A DNA stretch of 64,000 nt from Apostichopus japonicus (taxonomy: Eukaryota > Echinodermata > Holothuroidea > Aspidochirotida > Stichopodidae). The notes below the pieces were generated by a model. It did no database searches and was not told the DNA's origin. It worked only from the letters and a program-made list of their open reading frames with translations. Positions 30,001 to 62,860 of the stretch are shown here, piece after piece. The position numbers and the translations under genes are program-made. The DNA is taken from assembly GCF_037975245.1 (NCBI RefSeq), contig NC_092578.1:14244321-14308320 (forward strand), read 5' to 3'. Every line of letters begins with the position of its first letter. The first letter of the stretch is position 1.

Positions 30001-30973
30001 TGCTAGCGTACATTGTTTCAAATCGCACGCGATCCGTTTGCCTTTCGCGCGCTTAAAGCTGGACCGCGCGGCACGCTGTAGCGCGCAGCTTGCGTGCGAC
30101 TTTTGCTAGCGTATATAGTTTCAAATCGCCCTCGATCCGTTTGCGTTTCGCGCGCGGCACGCTGGAGCGCACAGCTTGCGTGCGACGCGTTACTTTTGCT
30201 AGCGTACAATGTTTCAAATTGCACGCGAACCGTTTGCATTTTGCGCACTCTTCTAAAATCGCACGCGTGCAGACATGGGAAATATTTGTAGAGGGGAGAG
30301 CTAAGTTGTAACAGACGCTGAGTCATGTTTCAACAGTTAGCATATTTGTACAGCTTAATTCCCTGTACAAAATGTGTATTGTACAAAATGACAGTAATAA
30401 TGTTCCATATGTGAAATATACAAATGAAACGTAGTTTTCTATAATGTTGGACACATGAAACGATGATACTATTGTGTGTTACAGAGATGATTGACCGTGT
30501 CAATTAATTTTGACCTTTCCCACTCTCATTCTTTACAGTACGACGTACTTGGTATAAGTGCAGACATCGCGTTCCATGATTTGAGCAGTACGTCTGCGGA
30601 TTCCTTCACGACGGATTATCAGTTGGCTGGAGACGGTGTAAGAATCGAACCAATCATTGAAGAGGAAGAGGGGCCACGTGAGCGACGGTTCTCCATCAGT
30701 TCTTTCCAATCAAATCCTGATTTCGTTGGAGATGGATCCGCCTCATCAATTGTGTCTGAAATAAACTCGGACGTATCCAGTGGAGACGGTGTAAGAACCG
30801 AACCAATCATTGAAGAGGAAGAGGGACCATGTGAGCGACGGTTCTCCATCAGTTCTTTCCAATCAAATCCTGATTTCGTTGGAAATGGATCCGCCTCATC
30901 AATTGTATCTGAAATAAACTCGGACGTATCCAGTGGAGAAAGCGGGATCGAGATCCGAGAGGGATCGGCCTAG
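2086..30973 (+). CDS. Receptor tyrosine kinase with FN3-like ectodomain (17 exons, whole gene span)
   Basis: Exons: 2086-2215, 2773-2883, 3319-3479, 6097-6184, 6794-6838, 7518-7729, 9024-9116, 11001-11106, 11575-11601, 12209-12481, 13725-13895, 14792-14973, 15974-16057, 17231-17445, 17669-17806, 18174-18399, 30539-30973. Every junction is GT-AG and all phases agree, giving 2697 nt and 898 residues. Residues 1-19 are a signal peptide, followed by a Cys-rich FN3-like ectodomain, a transmembrane helix near 364-387, a tyrosine kinase domain from about 436 to 705 and an acidic/serine-rich tail. Catalytic residues seen: VAIK Lys469, helix-C Glu486, Asp573 and Asn578 in [11 protein letters not shown] Asp591. 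By family knowledge it should phosphorylate tyrosines after ligand-driven dimerisation at the plasma membrane. Oddities: HGD replaces HRD, the first glycine of the P-loop is Asp (LDRGQYGEV), and WYSPE replaces the usual WxAPE. No kinase insert. Orthology is unclear; the domain resembles the broad FGFR/VEGFR/Tie group. Confidence 0.9.
2773..2883 (+). CDS. RTK exon 2: FN3-like strands
   Basis: Acceptor TTTAG before 2773 and donor GTAAGT at 2884, phase 1 on both sides. It encodes an FN3-like beta-strand pattern ([10 protein letters not shown], then [11 protein letters not shown]). Confidence 0.85.
2987..3071. repeat. (ACGG)n then (AAT)n microsatellites
   Basis: About nine ACGG units are followed directly by AAT-type triplets, in RTK intron 2. 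Confidence 0.95.
3319..3479 (+). CDS. RTK exon 3: FN3-like, Cys-rich
   Basis: Follows acceptor TTCTACAG. It encodes [17 protein letters not shown] and the Cys pair of [14 protein letters not shown]. The donor GTTCGT at 3480 is non-consensus but the phase (0) joins cleanly to exon 4. Confidence 0.8.
4928..4966. mobile_element. 25-bp hairpin insertion with perfect 7-bp target duplication
   Basis: Element 4935-4959 is an inverted repeat whose arms start CAGGGAGTTG and end CAACTCCCTG. It is flanked on both sides by GTACAAC (4928-4934 and 4960-4966). A second copy with a different duplication is at 61901-61931. It looks like a minimal terminal-repeat-only transposon insertion. Confidence 0.7.
5944..6050. 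repeat. ATGT/TG-rich microsatellite
   Basis: Degenerate tetranucleotide array (ATGT, GTGA, GCAT) ending just upstream of RTK exon 4. Confidence 0.9.
6097..6184 (+). CDS. RTK exon 4: Cys-rich ectodomain
   Basis: Acceptor TCACAG, donor GTAATC at 6185. Encodes [20 protein letters not shown] in phase 0, completing the strand begun in exon 3; ends phase 1. Confidence 0.8.
6226..6345. repeat. Purine-rich GA tract
   Basis: Strand-asymmetric GAGAGG/GGGAGA repeat in the RTK intron just after exon 4. Confidence 0.8.
6794..6838 (+). CDS. RTK exon 5: 45-nt exon with two cysteines
   Basis: Small exon between acceptor GTCGCAG and donor GTAAGT. Encodes [15 protein letters not shown], phase 1 to 1, so it could be skipped without a frameshift. 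Confidence 0.75.
7518..7729 (+). CDS. RTK exon 6: FN3 domain, first half
   Basis: Typical FN3 pattern: [16 protein letters not shown], then [20 protein letters not shown]. Donor GTAAGT at 7730, phase 0. Confidence 0.85.
7789..8126. mobile_element. MITE with about 115-bp terminal inverted repeats and TTAA duplication
   Basis: Ends AGGAAAAACGAAGGC (from 7793) and GCCTTCGTTATTCC (to 8122) are inverted repeats that continue for about 115 bp on each side, with matching blocks such as GAATACGCTCGCTTTG. TTAA flanks both ends (7789-7792 and 8123-8126). No coding capacity. TTAA targets are typical of piggyBac and Kolobok superfamilies. In RTK intron 6. Confidence 0.85.
8190..8559 (+). mobile_element. 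TTAA MITE family B, copy 1
   Basis: About 366 bp, starting GGCATTGAAGACTCGC and ending GCGAGTCTTCACACCC before TTAA 8556-8559. The two ends are imperfect inverted repeats. No clear TTAA on the left, so that end may be mutated. Other copies lie at 40709, 45917 and 53423. Confidence 0.8.
9024..9116 (+). CDS. RTK exon 7: FN3 domain, middle
   Basis: Acceptor TTGACAG, donor GTAAGT at 9117. Encodes [19 protein letters not shown] through QYVLH, phase 0 on both sides. Confidence 0.85.
9366..10950. repeat. 1.6-kb CT-rich minisatellite
   Basis: Alternating units of about 25-29 bp built from CCTCTTCTATCCATTACGCC plus variable CATCTTT or TCCATTC segments, roughly 55-60 copies, in RTK intron 7. Long frames in it repeat the period and are not genes. 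Confidence 0.95.
11001..11106 (+). CDS. RTK exon 8: FN3 domain, end
   Basis: Acceptor TTTCTTTAG, donor GTAAGT at 11107. Encodes [15 protein letters not shown] through TYESDWCP, ending phase 1. The upstream intron is mostly minisatellite. Confidence 0.85.
11575..11601 (+). CDS. RTK exon 9: 27-nt microexon (candidate)
   Basis: Phase 1-1 exon encoding TTQKMTSPK after acceptor GTCAACAG, with donor GTTTGT. It closely resembles the start of exon 10 ([10 protein letters not shown]), and the similarity runs into the acceptor, so it looks like a local duplication of the exon 10 border. Skipping it keeps the frame, so use is uncertain. Confidence 0.5.
12209..12481 (+). CDS. RTK exon 10: juxtamembrane stalk and transmembrane helix
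   Basis: A Pro/Thr-rich stalk is followed by a single hydrophobic helix ([20 protein letters not shown]) and a basic Cys-containing stop-transfer segment ([10 protein letters not shown]). Donor GTGAGC at 12482, phase 1. Confidence 0.9.
12482..13724. other. RTK intron 10, nothing recognised
   Basis: Ordinary intron sequence with purine-rich stretches near 13300-13560. No gene or clear mobile element seen. Confidence 0.5.
13725..13895 (+). CDS. RTK exon 11: kinase P-loop and VAIK lysine
   Basis: Encodes [19 protein letters not shown], the nucleotide-binding loop in which the first glycine is Asp, and VLVAIKTPK with the ATP-anchoring lysine. Acceptor CCACAG, donor GTAAGT at 13896. Confidence 0.9.
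13973..14042. repeat. Short tandem duplication
   Basis: TAGCTGGTCTGGCATAGC and following bases are present twice about 35 bp apart in RTK intron 11. Confidence 0.85.
14792..14973 (+). CDS. RTK exon 12: helix C to hinge
   Basis: Encodes [20 protein letters not shown] with the helix-C Glu, then the hinge [16 protein letters not shown]. Donor GTAAGT at 14974, phase 0. Confidence 0.9.
14974..15973. other. RTK intron 12, nothing recognised
   Basis: Ordinary AT-rich intron; short open frames only. Confidence 0.5.
15974..16057 (+). CDS. RTK exon 13: kinase helices D-E
   Basis: Encodes [17 protein letters not shown] and [11 protein letters not shown], the region before the catalytic loop. Acceptor CTTCAG, donor GTATGT at 16058. 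Confidence 0.85.
16623..16850 (-). mobile_element. U2-snRNA-headed retroposon with 16-bp target duplication
   Basis: On the minus strand the insert (16639-16834, 196 bp) begins CTTCTCGGCCGTTTGGCTAA and continues through GATCATGTGTAGTAT, matching the 5' 40-odd nt of U2 snRNA (known: CUUCUCGGCCUUUUGGCUAAGAUC...). After that it no longer resembles U2. It is bracketed by identical GCCAGAGTAGGAACAT at 16623-16638 and 16835-16850, the mark of target-primed retroposition. It lies in RTK intron 13. Either a SINE with a U2 head or a chimeric retrocopy. Confidence 0.75.
17231..17445 (+). CDS. RTK exon 14: catalytic and activation loops
   Basis: Contains HGDLAARN (Arg of HRD replaced by Gly), VSDFGLSDD, an activation loop with tyrosines in IYQRGYKR, and VKWYSPEA. 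The catalytic Asp, Asn and DFG Asp are intact. Donor GTAAGT at 17446, phase 2. Confidence 0.92.
17669..17806 (+). CDS. RTK exon 15: kinase C-lobe
   Basis: Encodes [19 protein letters not shown], the conserved helix-F region of receptor tyrosine kinases, and [13 protein letters not shown]. Donor GTAAGT at 17807, phase 2. Confidence 0.92.
18174..18399 (+). CDS. RTK exon 16: end of kinase and start of tail
   Basis: Encodes [20 protein letters not shown], the CW-x(6)-RP signature that closes tyrosine kinase domains, then a tail with APYLPM, a possible phosphotyrosine site. Donor GTAACT at 18400, phase 0. Confidence 0.9.
18676..18866. mobile_element. Candidate short hAT-like element rich in GTACTY motifs
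   Basis: Starts CAGTGTTGTATAGTCAAG, like many hAT ends, and ends with TTCGAGTACTACGACCCC, which is roughly its inverted counterpart. Internal GAGTACT/AAGTACTT motifs repeat. Flanks GGATTGAG and GGATTGAT could be an 8-bp duplication with one mismatch, but the left one is a few bases off the end. Confidence 0.4.
19080..19345. repeat. CpG-rich subterminal array, left
   Basis: Dense GCGCGC, GCGTGC and CTTAGCGCGC motifs in direct and inverted orientation, much richer in CpG than the surroundings. Proposed left subterminal region of the transposon. Confidence 0.7.
19370..19436. repeat. Two-copy 30-bp tandem repeat
   Basis: GAAGCAAACAATTTGGACTT occurs twice in tandem next to the left CpG-rich array. 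Confidence 0.9.
20302..22729 (-). CDS. Transposase gene exon 2 (core domain)
   Basis: Carries the whole Tnp2-like core. Continuous from 22056 to the TAG at 20302. Upstream of the T8 run the frame continues through [20 protein letters not shown] back to about 22320. Confidence 0.65.
23331..23928 (-). CDS. Transposase gene exon 1
   Basis: Basic N-terminus ([20 protein letters not shown]) then acidic and Ser/Thr-rich. The start ATG at 23928-23926 faces the BEN gene 1.06 kb away. One frame change is needed inside the exon, near the AGTACTACTACTGCTACTAG run, to reach the 3' half ([16 protein letters not shown]). Confidence 0.55.
23929..24991. promoter_or_regulatory. Shared intergenic region between divergent transposase and BEN genes
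   Basis: 1.06 kb between the two opposite start codons. By position it must contain both promoters or one bidirectional promoter. No specific element could be identified. Confidence 0.4.
24992..25245 (+). CDS. BEN gene exon 1 (with A8 frameshift)
   Basis: ATG at 24992 opens [18 protein letters not shown]. After VEK the run of eight A shifts the frame; seven would give a continuous frame into [19 protein letters not shown]. Donor GTGAGT at 25246, phase 1. Confidence 0.65.
24992..29053 (+). CDS. BEN-domain DNA-binding protein gene (5 exons, whole span, one frameshift)
   Basis: Exons 24992-25245, 26406-27089, 27395-27636, 28343-28577, 28911-29053 with consistent GT-AG borders. About 518 residues if an A8 run at 25158-25165 is read as A7; as given, exon 1 is out of frame after that run. 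N-terminal Tudor/SH3-like segment ([17 protein letters not shown], then [19 protein letters not shown]), basic linker (GRKRTKPRK), coiled coil ([20 protein letters not shown]), Thr/Pro-rich linker ([15 protein letters not shown]), C-terminal BEN domain. BEN domains bind DNA and recruit chromatin factors. Divergent from the transposase gene and inside the same CpG-rich boundaries, so probably part of the same element. It could instead be a host gene caught by it. Confidence 0.75.
26406..27089 (+). CDS. BEN gene exon 2: basic linker and coiled coil
   Basis: 684 nt fully open, acceptor TTCACAG, donor GTAAGT. Charged, with GRKRTKPRK and the helical [20 protein letters not shown]. Confidence 0.8.
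27395..27636 (+). CDS. BEN gene exon 3: Thr/Pro/Ser-rich linker
   Basis: Encodes [18 protein letters not shown], then an 18-bp (six-residue) tandem repeat TTPPSL and a Ser/Thr-rich stretch. Acceptor TTCATTAG, donor GTGTGT, phase 0. Confidence 0.7.
27932..28160. repeat. GTCAGGGAA-type short repeat cluster
   Basis: CTGGAAAGTCAGGGAA and GTCATGGAAAAGTCA motifs recur about six times in BEN gene intron 3. Confidence 0.7.
28343..28577 (+). CDS. BEN gene exon 4: BEN domain, first part
   Basis: Encodes [20 protein letters not shown] and [16 protein letters not shown], then [10 protein letters not shown]. The pattern of helices and the GRP-like turn fit a BEN domain. Donor GTGAGT. Confidence 0.75.
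28911..29053 (+). CDS. BEN gene exon 5: BEN domain, end
   Basis: Encodes [20 protein letters not shown], then [20 protein letters not shown] and a stop TAA at 29051. The final basic helix is typical of BEN domains. Confidence 0.75.
29895..30262. repeat. CpG-rich subterminal array, right
   Basis: Three to four imperfect units of roughly 90-110 bp built from GCGCAGCTTGCGTGCGAC, TTTTGCTAGCGTACA, TTTCAAATCGCACGCG and ATCCGTTTGC. Proposed right subterminal region of the transposon. Confidence 0.8.
30539..30973 (+). CDS. RTK exon 17: cytoplasmic tail with internal duplication
   Basis: Starts in phase 0 after TTTACAG and ends at TAG 30971-30973. A 51-residue unit (153 bp) beginning GDGVR is present twice, at 30629 and 30782, nearly identical, with [20 protein letters not shown] and [12 protein letters not shown]. 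The tail is acidic and serine-rich. Reached across a 12.1-kb intron. Confidence 0.85.
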   Translation, partial: YDVLGISADIAFHDLSSTSADSFTTDYQLAGDGVRIEPIIEEEEGPRERRFSISSFQSNPDFVGDGSASSIVSEINSDVSSGDGVRTEPIIEEEEGPCERRFSISSFQSNPDFVGNGSASSIVSEINSDVSSGESGIEIREGSA

Positions 30974-31047
30974 ACAGGAGAAGCCTAGCACACTAATGGA
31001 TGTGACAAAAGTCCGCCTTTTGCATTATGAACAACAAGCCTAAAGCA

Positions 31048-31783
31048 GTTATGAATAAGTTGAATCGATTTCAGAAATATTAAGATGTTATTGTCCTTCA
31101 GTATTTACGCGAATTAATGACTTGAACAAGTCTAAAAGTGACATCTATAACAGAACCGTCATTTGCCTTACCTTTTTCGATTTTTTCTCTATGATCTTAA
31201 CTTCCTATATTCTCATTCATAGGTTTGTCATTTGTAAAAATCAGCCTTCATTGTATAATATTTGTAGCAGGCTACCTAATATCAGCCTTCATTATATAAT
31301 ATTTGTAGCAGGCTACCTAATATTAGCCTTCGTTATATAATATTTGTAGCGGACTACCTAAAACTTGGCAGTAACTTTCACTAACAGTTCTGCTACATGG
31401 GAGATTTTACTTCAATATTAGTTTGGAGACTTGCCATTGCTCCATTACACACAAACTAACAGCTGTGTAAAAGGAGAACGCCACCAATGAAACCACATCC
31501 TTATGGATGAAAGAAAATTCCGTCTTCCTTCGTACAAGACGCTAATCCAGGTGGAAATGCACATACGCGGTCCTTCAATCTGACTCTCGTGTAGGGGGTG
31601 GCAAGGGCGTAGGAACCGGGGGCTCAGTGAAAAATGTGGGGGGCGGAAGTATCATTCCACCCCCCACCCCGCTTCACACGTCAGAAAACCCCGTTTTCGT
31701 TTCTCAATAAATGATAACAACATTCGTCATTTTACTCAAAACATTTTGGCAGAAAAAAATCTCATTTGGAGCACCAAATTGCA
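31048..31783 (+). repeat. Tandem duplication copy 1 (3' of RTK)
   Basis: Begins ATGAATAAGTTGAATCGA and ends TTTGGAGCACCAAATTGC. Contains about three units of the 41-bp minisatellite (31245-31365) and an AATAAA at 31706. Copy 2 follows directly. The region may be the 3' UTR of the kinase. Confidence 0.9.
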
Positions 31784-33638
31784 TGAATAAGTTGAATCGA
31801 TTTCAGAAATATTAAGATGTTATAGTCCTTCAGTATTTACGCGAATTAATGACTTGAACAAGTCTAAAAGTGACATCTATAACAGAACCGTCATTTGCCT
31901 TACCTTTTTCGATTTTTTCTCTATGATCTTAACTTCCTATATTCTCATTCATAGGTTTGTCATTTGTAAAAATCAGCCTTCATTGTATAATATTTGTAGC
32001 AGGCTACCTAATATCAGCCTTCATTATATAATATTTGTAGCAGGCTACCTAATATCAGCCTTCATTATATAATATTTATAGCTGGCTACCTAATATCAGC
32101 CTTCATTATATAATATTTGTAGCAGGCCAACTAATATCAGCCTTCGTTATATAATATTTGTAGCAGGCTACCTAATATCAGCCTTCGTTATATAATCTTT
32201 GTAGCAGGCTACCTAATATCAGCCTTCGTTATATAATATTTGTAGCAGGCTACCTAATATCAGCCTTCGTTATATAATATTTGTAGCAGGCTACCTAATA
32301 TCAGCCTTCATTATATAATATTTGTAGCAGGCTACCTAATATCAGCCTTCATTATATAATATTTGTAGCAGGCTTCCTAATATCAGCCTTCATTATATAA
32401 TATTTGTAGCAGGCTACCTAATATTAGCCAATTCCTTATATAATATTTGTAGCAGGCTACCTAATATCAGCCTTCGTTATATAATATTTGTAGCAGGCTA
32501 CCTAATATTAGCCAATTCATTATATAATATTTGTAGCAGGCTTCCTAATATCAGCCTTCATTATATAATATTTGTAGCAGGCTACCTAATATTAGCCAAT
32601 TCATTATATAATATTTGTAGCAGGCTACCTAATATCAGCCTTCGTTATATAATATTTGTAGCAGGCTACCTAATATTAGCCAATGCATTATATAATATTT
32701 GTAGCAGGCTACCTAATATCAGCCTTCGTTATATAATATTTGTAGCAGGCTACCTAATATTAGCCAATGCATTATATAATATTTGTAGCAGGCTACCTAA
32801 TATCAGCCTTCGTTATATAATATTTGTAGCAGGCTACCTAATATCAGCCTTCGTTATATAATATTTGTAGCAGGCTACCTAATATTAGCCAATTCATTAT
32901 ATAATATTTGTAGCTGGCTACCTAATATCAGCCTTCGTTATATAATATTTGTAGCAGGCTACCTAATATCAGCCTTCGTTATATAATATTTGTAGCAGGC
33001 TACCTAATATCAGCCTTCGTTATATAATATTTGTAGCAGGCTACCTAATATTAGCCTTCGTTATATAATATTTGTAGCAGGCTACCTAATATCAGCCTTC
33101 ATTATATAATATTTGTAGCAGGCTACCTAATATCAGCCTTCATTTTATAATTTTTGTAGCAGGCTACCTAATATTAGCCTTCGTTATATAATATTTGTAG
33201 CGGACTACCTAAAACTTGGCAGTAACTTTCACTAACAGTTCTGCTACATGGGAGATTTTACTTCAATATTAGTTTGGAGACTTGCCATTGCTCCATTACA
33301 CACAAACTAACAGCTGTGTAAAAGGAGAACGCCACCAATGAAACCACATCCTTATGGATGAAAGAAAATTCCGTCTTCCTTCGTACAAGACGCTAATCCA
33401 GGTGGAAATGCACATACGCGGTCCTTCAATCTGACTCTCGTGTAGGGGGTGGCAAGGGCGTAGGAACCGGGGGCTCAGTGAAAAATGTGGGGGGCGGAAG
33501 TATCATTCCGCCCCCCACCCCGCTTCACACGTCAGAAAACCCCGTTTTCGTTTCTCAATAAATGATAACAACATTCGTCATTTTACTCAAAACATTTTGG
33601 CAGAAAAAAATCTCATTTGGAGCACCAAATTGCATCTA
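31784..33638 (+). repeat. Tandem duplication copy 2 with expanded minisatellite
   Basis: Same borders as copy 1, nearly identical outside the minisatellite, which has grown from about three to about 30 units. AATAAA at 33557. Confidence 0.9.
31970..33215 (+). repeat. 41-bp minisatellite array, about 30 units
   Basis: Unit AATATCAGCCTTCATTATAT plus AATATTTGTAGCAGGCTACCT. Two interleaved variants (CAGCCTTCGTTAT and TAGCCAATTCATTAT) alternate in blocks, suggesting higher-order amplification. Confidence 0.95.
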
Positions 33639-35570
33639 AGACCAGGTGAACATGCAAAATTATTTACAAAATGGAGTGGGTGTTGAAGTGTGCTATATTG
33701 CACCAAATTGCATCTGAGGCCACCTGGAATTGCAAAATTGGACACCCCCTCCCCTTAGACCCCTCCCCCAGGCCGGCCATCAGTCTTCAGCCCCCCCCCA
33801 CTCAAAAGTACCTTCCTACTCCACTGGGGGGTGGGGTCTGGAGTCCTCTCTTGCAATGGTTCATTCCGAGGCATCTTAAGGCTGACAAATAGGCCTTAAT
33901 GTGGAGGTTAATTAAAAGGGGCGGGTTTACACCCTCATATCCCTGGATGCGACCCTGCGTACCATGGGTGGATAGAAACATCACAATGTGACAAATCAAA
34001 TTGTTATTTAATTCACTACAGATTTAATACATCATATTAAGAAAATATGAAAATGAAGCATTTTAAACAAAATATAATCAAAGATGATTTACAAAATAGA
34101 TACTCTTTACTTTCGGGTTACAAAAATACATTTCTATTTTAATAAAAAAAGATGATTTCTTTTTAATATCCAGAATTAGTTTAGAAATCGAATTTTGAAA
34201 ATATCATGATGTACAAAATGGAATTGATGAAACCATTTTTGTTAATAACATCTTTTCTTTTAACCTTTGTTTGTTCTTCAGGCTATGTAAATATTGCTTG
34301 TTATTCAATAACTTAGACTTGAACACATTAATAAATAACTCATTGTTATTTGGTGAGGGTTGGTTTACATAGTTCTAATTTGCATTTAGGCTTCAGGGTG
34401 AATAGAAGAACAAGCTTGGTGATTTGAGTCATAACCATCAGTATTGACCCCAGACAATCACTACTGATGCTAGACAATCAATTCATGATCACTCAATTTC
34501 AAACTACAACCAGAATTTCAGAGATAATGCTCAAACCATTTTTGCTCTTCGATGGATTTTTCCCCCTTTTCTCTTCTTAATTATGAAATTCCTCAAATTC
34601 CATAAACACACAAAAAGTCATTTGGGAAATTTTTTAGCAATTTGTTAGTCAATTTCCAGGTACAAAGAGATGTTAAAAGGATAGAGAAGAGGCTTCTGTA
34701 ATATGTGTTAAAAGTCACTTTTTTTTAGAATCAAGAAATGGTTGGATATATCGATAAAAATAAAAACGGAAAGAAGAATATTATTAACTTGTCTTTATTT
34801 TTGTATTTGTAAATAAAAGCAAGAGATAGGACACGAGATAGGTTGGAGTACATACAGTCCTTAAAAGAATTGTCTTTGTTAAGGTTGTATAAAGGGTGGG
34901 GGGCGGTTTGTTCACCTCCACCCCTCCCCATCCCCCCTGAATCTGACCTGATAATGCAGCCGCATAGGAAAAATCTCTGCTACACTGCATGCATACAGGT
35001 CTAATGTCCTGGAATTGATCATATATGCCTAATTAGTATCTAATAATTAGGCCATTTTAAGTAATTTTTTCTGCTCAAATTTGTTAAGGTGGTACAAACC
35101 TACATGCTGCCATTATTAAAAAGATCTGAATAATTACACCTCACCAGAATCATGGAATGGTCGAGTTACAGACATTGTCCTGCAACACGGTCATCGGGAG
35201 ATGTTACAAGTTTAGAGTGATAGTTTGGGATACGTCTTGCTGACAACTGACAATGTTTATAAAATTTACAACAGAAAGTGCCAATCTTGATCTAATCATT
35301 TGAATAAAAACAGCTACGGATACAAGCTTTTCTACAGATGGATTTATTAACAGGTAAAAAATGAAGAATCTAGGAAAATAAGATTTGTACAATTCCCTGC
35401 CCCTCTCCCCCAAATTTTTGTTGTTGAAAGACATATTCTACCTGCAGAACATTCTTACTTGAGTTTGTACATTGATGACATTGTAATCTGCAAAAGTCTT
35501 TTAATGTTGGTTTAGTTTCTCAATTCAGTACATAAATGTTTACCACACCTTTAAGATATGTTACCTGCGT
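33639..35570. other. Intergenic, nothing recognised
   Basis: Region between convergent genes with C-rich runs and short open frames; no gene or clear repeat family seen. Confidence 0.5.
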
Positions 35571-36222
35571 GTCACTCACTGACCAGTAGGTCTTAGGGAA
35601 CTGGTGATGTAGATGTCACTCACTGACCAGTAGGTCTTAGGGAACTGGTGATGTAGATGTCACTAACTGACCAGTAGGTCTTGGGGAACTGGTGATGTAG
35701 ATTTCACTAACTGACCAGTAGGTCTTAGGGAACTACTGGTGATGTAGATGTCACTAACTGTCCAGTAGGTCTTAGGGAACTACTGGTGATGTAGATGTCA
35801 CTAACTGACCAGTAGGTCTTAGGGAACTACTGGTGATGTAGATGTCACTAACTGACCAGTAGGTCTTAGGGAACTGGTGATGTACAGTAGATGTCACTAA
35901 CTGACCAGTAGGTCTTAGGGAACTACTGGTGATGTAGATGTCACTAACTGACCAGTAGGTCTTAGGGAACTACTGGTGATGTAGATGTCACTAACTGACC
36001 AGTAGGTCTTAGGGAACTACTGGTGATGTAGATGTCACTAACTGACCAGTAGGTCTTAGGGAACTACTGGTGAAGGAGATGTCACTAACTGACCAGTAGG
36101 TCTTAGGGAACTACTGGTGATGTAGATGTCACTAACTGACCAGTAGGTCTTAGGGAACTACTGGTGATGTAGATGTCACTAACTGACCAGTAGGTCTTAG
36201 GGAACTACTGGTGATGTAGATT
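35571..36222. repeat. 44-47-bp minisatellite, about 14 units
   Basis: Unit contains GTCACTAACTGACCAGTAGG and TCTTAGGGAACTACTGGTGA. Early units lack the CTA triplet (GGAACTGGTGATG), later ones have it. Confidence 0.95.
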
Positions 36223-36405
36223 TCTCTTAAGTACAAGCACAAGTCAAAATTGCAAACTATGTAAAATTTTCGACTTATTCAAAAATAGTGAAATAACATT
36301 AGACTATAGTCGAGCTACTGACTTCCCTTGTAGCAGAAAAAAAAGAAGAAAAACAAATTCAAAACCCAGAAATCTGCTCTTCATAACTTTTTTCTTTTCC
36401 ACCAT

Positions 36406-36411
36406 TTTATT
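36406..36411 (-). terminator. Candidate polyadenylation signal of the adhesion GPCR
   Basis: AATAAA on the minus strand (TTTATT on plus), 128 nt past the stop codon at 36539. Confidence 0.5.
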
Positions 36412-36538
36412 TCTTCATGTATATATGTTGTTGTTTAGAGATGCCTATCTTTAGAAGTGCACAAATGTGACTGAAAATGAAAACAAAATGAGTTTTGTTC
36501 TGGTTATTGGTGACGATTTAGGTTTGATCTGAACTTTT

Positions 36539-62419
<25,881 letters not shown>

Positions 62420-62486
62420 CTAAAAAGAAAGAACCCCAAAGATAGATATATATATATATATATATGAATTGTAGAATATGAGACTT

Positions 62487-62574
62487 CAACAAGCACAGTA
62501 AGGAATTATACAAAGCTGTATGTTCCAATGGATTTTATCAAACAGCTTTGTATAATTTCTTACTGTGCTTGTTG
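62487..62574. repeat. Hairpin with 33-bp arms
   Basis: AACAAGCACAGTAAGGAATT continuing to AAAGCTGT (62487-62519) pairs with 62542-62574 with one mismatch across a 22-bp loop. Confidence 0.85.
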
Positions 62575-62619
62575 TGACAGTAAAAAAGTGTCTTAAAATG
62601 GTAGTGAAAACATTAGGTC

Positions 62620-62700
62620 GACACTGAAATGTCGACCTAAGGTACACTGTTGACCTAAGGTACACTTTTTTACCATAAACTGTCGACCTAAGGTACATAT
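62620..62700. repeat. GTCGACCTAAGGTACAC short tandem repeat
   Basis: GTCGACCTAAGGTACA-type units occur about four times, one inverted, between the hairpin and the next AT tract. Confidence 0.8.
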
Positions 62701-62704
62701 TATG

Positions 62705-62754
<50 letters not shown>
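62705..62754. repeat. (AT)n microsatellite
   Basis: Uninterrupted AT units abutting the Penelope-like element. Confidence 0.98.
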
Positions 62755-62760
<6 letters not shown>

Positions 62761-62799
62761 TATATATATAAAATATAAAAGAAAAACAAGCGAATATTT

Positions 62800-62860
62800 T
62801 AACAACGACATACTGCTATATTTCGGAGTGGTCACCACTACATCGTCAGGCAATTGTAAA
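62800..62860 (-). ncRNA. Hammerhead-like core in left PLE repeat
   Basis: Minus strand: CTGACGA, hairpin AGTGG-TGA-CCACT, GAAA, short ATA-GCAG-TAT stem, GTC. Bases next to the core in stem II are not perfectly paired. Confidence 0.5.

Larger units (their letters stand above)
19030..30330. mobile_element. Probable large DNA transposon carrying Tnp2-type transposase and BEN-domain genes
   Basis: Fills most of the last RTK intron. Two divergent spliced genes (transposase 23928 to 20302 minus, BEN protein 24992 to 29053 plus) sit between CpG-rich subterminal arrays at 19080-19345 and 29895-30262. Outside the arrays, CCCCTGTACAAATTT (left, near 19059) and the reverse complement of AAATATTTGTAGAGGGG (right, near 30280) are similar, suggesting inverted ends. 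The exact ends and target duplication could not be fixed. The GC content of the arrays is unlike the flanking AT-rich intron. Confidence 0.55.

Noticed and set aside
19030-30330. Canonical CACTA ends for the transposon
   Set aside because: No CACTA/CACTG terminal sequence was found at either proposed edge, so superfamily assignment rests on the transposase only.
31970-33215. Regular 41-bp repeats considered as a CRISPR-like array
   Set aside because: The whole unit repeats with no unique spacers, and the genome is eukaryotic.
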